NCBI GenBank assembly: GCA_003604995.1
Contig: QZJD01000053.1
Span: forward strand, 1-32,292
Direction of reading: 5' to 3'
DNA from: Desulfobulbus sp.
GTDB taxonomy: Bacteria > Desulfobacterota > Desulfobulbia > Desulfobulbales > Desulfobulbaceae
Length of the DNA stretch: 32,292 nucleotides
Shown here piece after piece: positions 28,574 through 32,292 of the stretch. The number at the start of each line of letters is the position of its first letter. The stretch's first letter is position 1. The translations under genes and the position numbers were made by a program. The notes below the pieces were generated by a model. It worked only from the letters and a program-made list of their open reading frames with translations, was not told the DNA's origin and made no database searches.

Positions 28574-30898
28574 TCAGCTTTGGCTGCCATGGCCGGCGGC
28601 CCTGGTCGATAAATGCTGAACCGCGTTGTCGTCCTGGTCATCCTGAAGGATTTTTTTCATCATGTCTTCCAGGGGTTGCTCTTCCTCGGCCGGGGTGCGG
28701 GAAAGTGCTTCAAGTTGGGCAAGTCCGTCCGCTATGGCGCCGTTCAGAGGTTCGATCTCCCGGGTCAGGGAGTGCAGCCTGCCCCCGATTTGGTCGAATT
28801 CGGCAAGGAGCGCGCCGGTTTCGCCGACTTCCGTCTGGATGGCCGAGGCCCTGTTGCTCAGTTCCTCGATCTGTCCCAGACACGAAGTTGCGGTTGCGGC
28901 AAGGTGCTGAAGGGCTTGGCGCGTTTCATGGCCTGCTTGTTCACCCCCGGTGATACCAGCGTTGAGGTCGTCAAGCAGTCGGGTAACGTCCCGGGCGGTT
29001 TGCATGGCCTGCTTGGCCAGTTTATCCAGCTCTTCGGTGGCCGAACTCAATTCCTTGTCCGGTACGCCGGCGCGGCTCGCCTTGATGGCTGCATTCAGGG
29101 CCATTACGCTGGTCTGCTCGGTAAGTTCGGTGAAGGCGTTGACAATCTGGGCGATTTCCCCGGCCGGCAGGGAGAGGTTCGACAGGGTGTCGATCGCGTT
29201 GTTTATCGACTGCTCACAACCTGTCAGAGCCTGTTGCAGATTTCCCTTTTGTTCCGACAGGCCGTCAGTCAGATACTGCATCTGTTCGGTATCGGTTCGC
29301 AGCCGATCGACAACGGTACTGACCTGGTTCGCCACCTCTTTCTGTTGCAAAAAGCTACCGGTGAGTTGTCCCTCATGCTCCGCTTTGTCGCGAAGGCATC
29401 GTGAAAGGTGACCGGTATTCTGGGACAGGCTCGCAAGAAGGTCCTCGCTGCCGCCGGCATTTGCTGTTTGCTGGCGGTACAGGATGTTCAGGGCGCCGGC
29501 CAGACCGTCAAACTCGTTTTTTTCGAGAGGGAAGGCCAGATTCGGATCACCTTGGGCCGCCATGCGGTGGGCAATGTCGGTCATTCGCTGAAGGGGTGCG
29601 GCAAGGGATGCGGTGAGCTTCCGGGAGATGAACAGGAGGACGAGCACCGTGGCCAGCCAGGAACCGGCAATGACGGCTAGACTCAGCATCGGCACCCGGC
29701 CGGCTGTTGGCGGAGGAGAAGGGGCCGGGAGCGATACCTTGGGGGCAGACGCCGTGATTTGTTTCTCGAGTGCGGCAAAGTTGTTGTCAACGTCTGCCTC
29801 CAGGGCGGCGATTATCCTGTTCTGTTCCACCAGGGCGGCAAAGGCCGCCTGATTTTCCAGAATAACAGATTTCATGGCGTTTTTCCGTGCATCCGACGGA
29901 GCGGAGGAATCCAAGGCGTTGAGGGCCTCTTCCAACATTTTCGCAACCAGCGCCGCGCCGGCCGCATCACCTTGCTTCAGGTATGCTTCTTCCTGTTGGC
30001 GGAGGGTTTGAAGTGAATTCTCATCCCGGGATGGACCAAGGGTGCTGTGCAGTTTTTCGAGGTTCAGGGCGGCCTGATGCATGGCCTCTTCCTGTTTGAT
30101 CTGTTCCGCGGCAAAAGAAGCTGCCAGCGCGGGGTCGTTGGTCGTCAGGCTGACCGCCAGGTACCGGTCAAAAGCGGTTAAATAGTTGTTGATGCCGGTC
30201 TGGATGGCCTGGAGTTCCGGAGCGGGCAGTCCGCTTTTCAGCGCGGCCTCGGCCAGCTCATTGGCTGCGGCCGCCAGCAGTCGCTGGTTTTCGACGCCCG
30301 GGGCAGCGAAATAGTTCTGTTCGGCCCTGCCGAGCTTCAGCAATGCTTCTGTCAACCATTGGTTCTTCGCTCCAGGGACGGTCGGAGCGGCGGTAAGATT
30401 TTGGGCGGCCTCTTTCAGTTTCAACCTGAGGCCCGAATCGTCGTTAATCCCCTTGACTTCCCAGGCCTGGACCAGTTCATGAAATGAGGCGTTATAGCGC
30501 GAAACCAGCTGGGACAGCTGCGTCCCCGCCGGGGCATCTTTCCGGTCCTTGCCTTGAGTCTTCTTTCCCAGATCAAGGGCGTGGGCCAGCAGTTTTTTGC
30601 CTGCTTCTTCAAATTGAACCACGCTGGCCGGAGTCTGCTCTTTGCGGAAGGCCTGCTCGATGGCTCTCGCTTCCTGAAGGATCGAGGAGGCCTTGCCCGG
30701 TATCTGCCCGGATTTTACGTTCTGCGCTGCCGGGGACGTGACGGGCCGGGCTGCCGGCTGAGGCAGGGTAATGAGCGTGTAGAGGCTGTAACCGGCCAGG
30801 AGGGTGACCAGCAACAGAACGGCTCCCATGCTCATCTTGATTTTCGACCCGAGTCCGCCCCCGGCATATTTTTTTGAGCCGGAAGATCCTCTGCTCAT
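28574..30898 (-). CDS. Methyl-accepting chemotaxis-like receptor with HBM-like sensor and degenerate signalling tip
   Basis: A membrane chemoreceptor of 774 residues. TM1 is about residues 22-44 and TM2 about 403-425, enclosing a helical periplasmic domain of roughly 357 residues; its length and the RAEQNYFAAPG segment (191-201) suggest a helical bimodular (HBM)-like sensor, which in other receptors binds organic acids. A HAMP domain follows (about 426-480). The cytoplasmic coiled coil keeps the tip region as TEQTSVMALNAAIKASRAG (593-611), but the normal continuation (GEqGRGFAVVA) is replaced by VPDKELSSATEELDKLAKQ. The signalling domain ends early, with no C-terminal CheR-tethering pentapeptide. 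A strong GAGGAGGAGGAA precedes the ATG. It is presumably the input for the CheA-like kinase encoded next; the ligand is unknown. Confidence 0.86.
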   Translation of the reverse strand: MSRGSSGSKKYAGGGLGSKIKMSMGAVLLLVTLLAGYSLYTLITLPQPAARPVTSPAAQNVKSGQIPGKASSILQEARAIEQAFRKEQTPASVVQFEEAGKKLLAHALDLGKKTQGKDRKDAPAGTQLSQLVSRYNASFHELVQAWEVKGINDDSGLRLKLKEAAQNLTAAPTVPGAKNQWLTEALLKLGRAEQNYFAAPGVENQRLLAAAANELAEAALKSGLPAPELQAIQTGINNYLTAFDRYLAVSLTTNDPALAASFAAEQIKQEEAMHQAALNLEKLHSTLGPSRDENSLQTLRQQEEAYLKQGDAAGAALVAKMLEEALNALDSSAPSDARKNAMKSVILENQAAFAALVEQNRIIAALEADVDNNFAALEKQITASAPKVSLPAPSPPPTAGRVPMLSLAVIAGSWLATVLVLLFISRKLTASLAAPLQRMTDIAHRMAAQGDPNLAFPLEKNEFDGLAGALNILYRQQTANAGGSEDLLASLSQNTGHLSRCLRDKAEHEGQLTGSFLQQKEVANQVSTVVDRLRTDTEQMQYLTDGLSEQKGNLQQALTGCEQSINNAIDTLSNLSLPAGEIAQIVNAFTELTEQTSVMALNAAIKASRAGVPDKELSSATEELDKLAKQAMQTARDVTRLLDDLNAGITGGEQAGHETRQALQHLAATATSCLGQIEELSNRASAIQTEVGETGALLAEFDQIGGRLHSLTREIEPLNGAIADGLAQLEALSRTPAEEEQPLEDMMKKILQDDQDDNAVQHLSTRAAGHGSQS

Positions 30899-30998
30899 CT
30901 ATTCCTCCTCCTCAGTTGTCGCATTCGACGTATCCTTTAGCCGCTGTTGCCCCTGCCGTGCGGAATAGTATCAGAAAGGCCGGTTAGACGAAGCGAGA

Positions 30999-31691
30999 TC
31001 AGTCATCGTCATCGCCGTCCTGGGGAATGACCTCAGTACCCTGCATCATCATCGCGGTCAGGGTATTGTCGGTTTCGTGGGAAAACACTTCGGGCAAAGG
31101 CTTGATCCAGTACCTGGCCGGACCCCAGCTCAGCATTTCCTGCAGCGCTCCTACCCCGGCCTGCTGTTCTGTCCGGACATCGCTGATCACGCCGTTCTCG
31201 AATATAAATGTCCCTTTTTTGTCCAGTCCGGCACTGGCTTCCAGCAGACATGACTTCTGCATCATGTTGATCAGCGGGAGCATGGCCGGAATATAGATGC
31301 CGGGCCGGAAATTGATTTCGTCGCGACAGTCGAGCATCCTGATGATTTCGCCGTGGAGCCGGATGTGGTTGAAGGGTTTATTGATATAGCTGAACAGACT
31401 GTCGCCCTGGAATTTTTTTCTCAGTGCATGGTCGCGCAGGGAGGTGGTGACGATGCAGAGCATGTTCGGGTATTCCCGGGTCACGGTAGCCAGCAGTTCA
31501 ACACCGTCCATTCTCGGCATCTGCAAGTCGGTGACCAGGATGACCGCCTTGGTCGATTTAAGAATGGCCAGTGCCTGGACGCCGTGGACCGCGGTCTGGA
31601 TATCAAACTGGCCAAATTTCTGCAGTCCTGTTTTGAGGCTGCCAAGCAGCTTGACATCGTCATCCACGATCAGAATCTTATCTTTTCCCAT
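30999..31691 (-). CDS. Response regulator with receiver and PATAN-like (DUF4388) domains
   Basis: The first gene of the chemosensory locus. A complete receiver fills residues 1-122, with Asp10-Asp12, phospho-acceptor Asp55 in VTDLQMPRMDG, Thr83 and Lys105 in NKPF. Residues about 128-200 resemble a PATAN/DUF4388 domain (IPAMLPLINMM, GTFIFENGVISD and ALQEMLSWG). This domain occurs in cyanobacterial PatA-type regulators of pilus phototaxis, where the order is PATAN then REC. An acidic tail GDDDD ends the 230 residues. The frame continues upstream to 31775, but ATG at 31691 (MGKDKILIVDD) is the natural start. No DNA-binding or enzymatic domain is present, so it probably works by protein contacts as an output of the CheA-like kinase. 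It has a strong promoter about 300 bases upstream. Confidence 0.85.
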   Translation of the reverse strand: MGKDKILIVDDDVKLLGSLKTGLQKFGQFDIQTAVHGVQALAILKSTKAVILVTDLQMPRMDGVELLATVTREYPNMLCIVTTSLRDHALRKKFQGDSLFSYINKPFNHIRLHGEIIRMLDCRDEINFRPGIYIPAMLPLINMMQKSCLLEASAGLDKKGTFIFENGVISDVRTEQQAGVGALQEMLSWGPARYWIKPLPEVFSHETDNTLTAMMMQGTEVIPQDGDDDD

Positions 31692-31774
31692 GGAGCAACC
31701 TGATGATAAAATTTTCGCAATGCATATCCCGTTGTTCGGGAAAGTAAAAATACATCGTATCCTTTTGATCCCCA

Positions 31775-31856
31775 CGCAAAATGTGTCGACCGTGGCATGC
31801 CTCCTTCGGGAGGCACGAGAGTCTGGAGCATGCCGTCATCGGAAAAGCATTTTGCG
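31775..31856. other. Structured leader or RNA with nested stems and a UUCG tetraloop
   Basis: CGCAAAATG (31775-31783) pairs perfectly with CATTTTGCG (31848-31856). Inside, GGCATGC (31794-31800) is matched by GCATGCC (31828-31834). Innermost, GCCTCC (31799-31804) and GGAGGC (31809-31814) flank TTCG, the classic stable C(UUCG)G tetraloop when read on the plus strand. On the minus strand it would lie in the leader of the response regulator mRNA with loop CGAA. Which strand is transcribed as the working RNA is open; the tetraloop favours plus, the promoter at 32007-32036 favours minus. Confidence 0.45.
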
Positions 31857-31919
31857 GTTCAGAGATAGAATCGGTGCCGTATTCCCGGTAACCCGCAAGA
31901 AGTGGCTATGCTGGGCATT

Positions 31920-32003
31920 CGCCTCTGTATCTCAACAAGTTGCAGGGGTTGCCGGCGTCAGGCCTGCTCTTTTAGCGGAACCGGCATTCTTTACCGAACT
32001 GAC
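31920..32003 (+). repeat. Four-copy hairpin element, copy B
   Basis: CAACAAGTTGCAGGGG followed by TTGCCGGCGTCAG (31933-31961) leads to a longer loop region and then CTGAC at 31999-32003. Upstream bases CGCCTCTGTATCT (31920-31932) also resemble those before copies A and D. Unlike the other copies it lies opposite in direction to the nearest gene (the response regulator) and next to that gene's promoter. Its downstream partner, if any, would be on the plus strand beyond the window. Confidence 0.5.
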
Positions 32004-32006
32004 AAA

Positions 32007-32036
32007 ATTATATGAATAATACAAAAAAGAAGTCAA
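32007..32036 (-). promoter_or_regulatory. Strong sigma-70-type promoter of the chemosensory locus
   Basis: On the minus strand TTGACT (32031-32036) and TATAAT (32007-32012) are 18 bases apart in an AT-rich setting, the best consensus promoter in the window. The start would be near 32000, giving a leader of about 310 bases to the response regulator ATG that includes the complement of copy B and the nested stems at 31775-31856. Confidence 0.65.
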
Positions 32037-32077
32037 GCCGGCATCCTTTTTATTTGTTGAATATTATTCATTAATCT

Positions 32078-32119
32078 ATGACGGCCGCGCTTTCATTCAT
32101 TGTACGGCGCGACCGTCAT
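32078..32119. repeat. 13-base inverted repeat, ATGACGG...CCGTCAT
   Basis: Arms 32078-32090 and 32107-32119 match at 12 of 13 positions (ATGACGGCCGCGC against ATGACGGTCGCGC) with a 16-base loop. There is no T-tract after it. It could be a terminator for something to the right, an operator, or an element end. Confidence 0.5.
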
Positions 32120-32190
32120 GGCCTTTTCAACCGATTACAATGACCGAACGCGAAGTCACGCGCCTTCTACGGAACCGACAACTGATGCCG

Positions 32191-32221
32191 GGACACTAGT
32201 GTCCGGTTGTTATTCGAATAA
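32191..32221. promoter_or_regulatory. Two adjacent perfect palindromes (possible operator sites)
   Basis: GGACACTAGTGTCC (32191-32204) is a perfect 14-base palindrome and TTATTCGAATAA (32210-32221) a perfect 12-base one, with centres 18 bases apart. Such pairs suit dimeric regulators. No regulator can be named, and the gene they might control is outside the window. Confidence 0.35.
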
Positions 32222-32292
32222 TTTCAGCTGGTTGCACGATGGGGCGGGCTTGCTCGCGCAATCTCGATCCGTAATTAGCTGATATATCGTGC

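Larger units (their letters stand above)
31692..32292. other. 600-base gene-free end region rich in stem-loops and palindromes
   Basis: No credible gene is seen. The region holds, left to right, a CCCG-CGGG hairpin (31728-31740), the three-part stem structure at 31775-31856, copy B of the shared element (31920-32003), a strong minus-strand promoter (32007-32036), a 13-bp inverted repeat (32078-32119) and two palindromes (32191-32221). GCACGAT (about 32235) has an inverted match at the very end (32286-32292), possibly by chance. The right part is noticeably more AT-rich than the gene regions. A 20-codon frame on the plus strand (32012-32074) has no ribosome site. Confidence 0.45.

Noticed and set aside
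31700-32003. Possible c-di-GMP (GEMM) riboswitch upstream of the response regulator, because of the signalling context and a GCGGGTTACCGG string on the minus strand.
   Set aside because: The other required boxes (such as ACGCAAAGCC) are missing and the order of parts does not fit the known fold.
32012-32074. A 20-codon plus-strand frame right after copy B, as if the element preceded a small gene.
   Set aside because: No ribosome site, and it overlaps the strong minus-strand promoter; too short to support.

Overview
The window looks like a GC-rich chromosomal segment of a Gram-negative deltaproteobacterium in the broad sense (Desulfobacterota, perhaps Desulfobulbales, or Desulfuromonadales). 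The pointers are many large signalling proteins (a PAS hybrid kinase, an NtrC-type regulator, a bacteriohemerythrin, a CheA-like protein), an Asd of the Gram-negative type, and a left-edge fragment resembling a dispersed repeat I recall from Geobacter and Pelobacter genomes. The lineage is an inference. I see no tRNA, rRNA, CRISPR array, transposase or phage gene.

Layout. (1) 1-8756, plus strand: a membrane-anchored parvulin-type foldase (ppiD-like), a very long perfect palindrome behind it, a 1389-residue SNF2-family ATPase, hisD and rsmG. (2) 8779-11082, minus strand: a membrane hybrid histidine kinase, convergent with rsmG. (3) 11083-11579: a divergent control region. (4) 11580-14806: leuB, a divergent PRPP-synthetase-like gene and asd, closed by a strong terminator. 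(5) 14989-17917: an orphan sigma-54 response regulator and a PLP aminotransferase. (6) 18165-22088: grpE, dnaK and trpS, with a tandem 15-mer and a telomere-like CCCTAA tract between dnaK and trpS. (7) 22225-23174: a bacteriohemerythrin and a small secreted protein. (8) 23309-31691, minus strand: a non-standard chemosensory locus, in transcription order a REC-PATAN regulator, an HBM-like chemoreceptor with a degenerate signalling tip, a 1391-residue CheA-like kinase and a zinc-ribbon ParA ATPase. (9) 31692-32292: a gene-free end rich in stem-loops and palindromes.

Most genes in regions 1-6 are housekeeping. Two things stand out. First, the chemosensory locus has no CheR, CheB, separate CheW or CheY here. 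Its CheA-like protein carries one intact Hpt domain, two near-identical Hpt-like domains that have lost the phospho-accepting His, and a roughly 550-residue acidic linker with five copies of a PVAAL(S/T/A)G motif alternating with acidic FF/LF motifs. With the ParA ATPase next to it, this looks like a signalling array with a built-in docking scaffold and a partitioning partner. Second, four intergenic sites share a 63-84 nt element (conserved block CARCAAGTTGC ... GCCGGCGTCAG, then a hairpin closed by GTCAG and CTGAC). Three of the four sit just before a start codon, in the same orientation as that gene (leuB, bacteriohemerythrin, CheA-like), so the element may be a shared 5'-UTR control element or a dispersed repeat. 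Both claims rest on reading by eye and need database and covariance checks.
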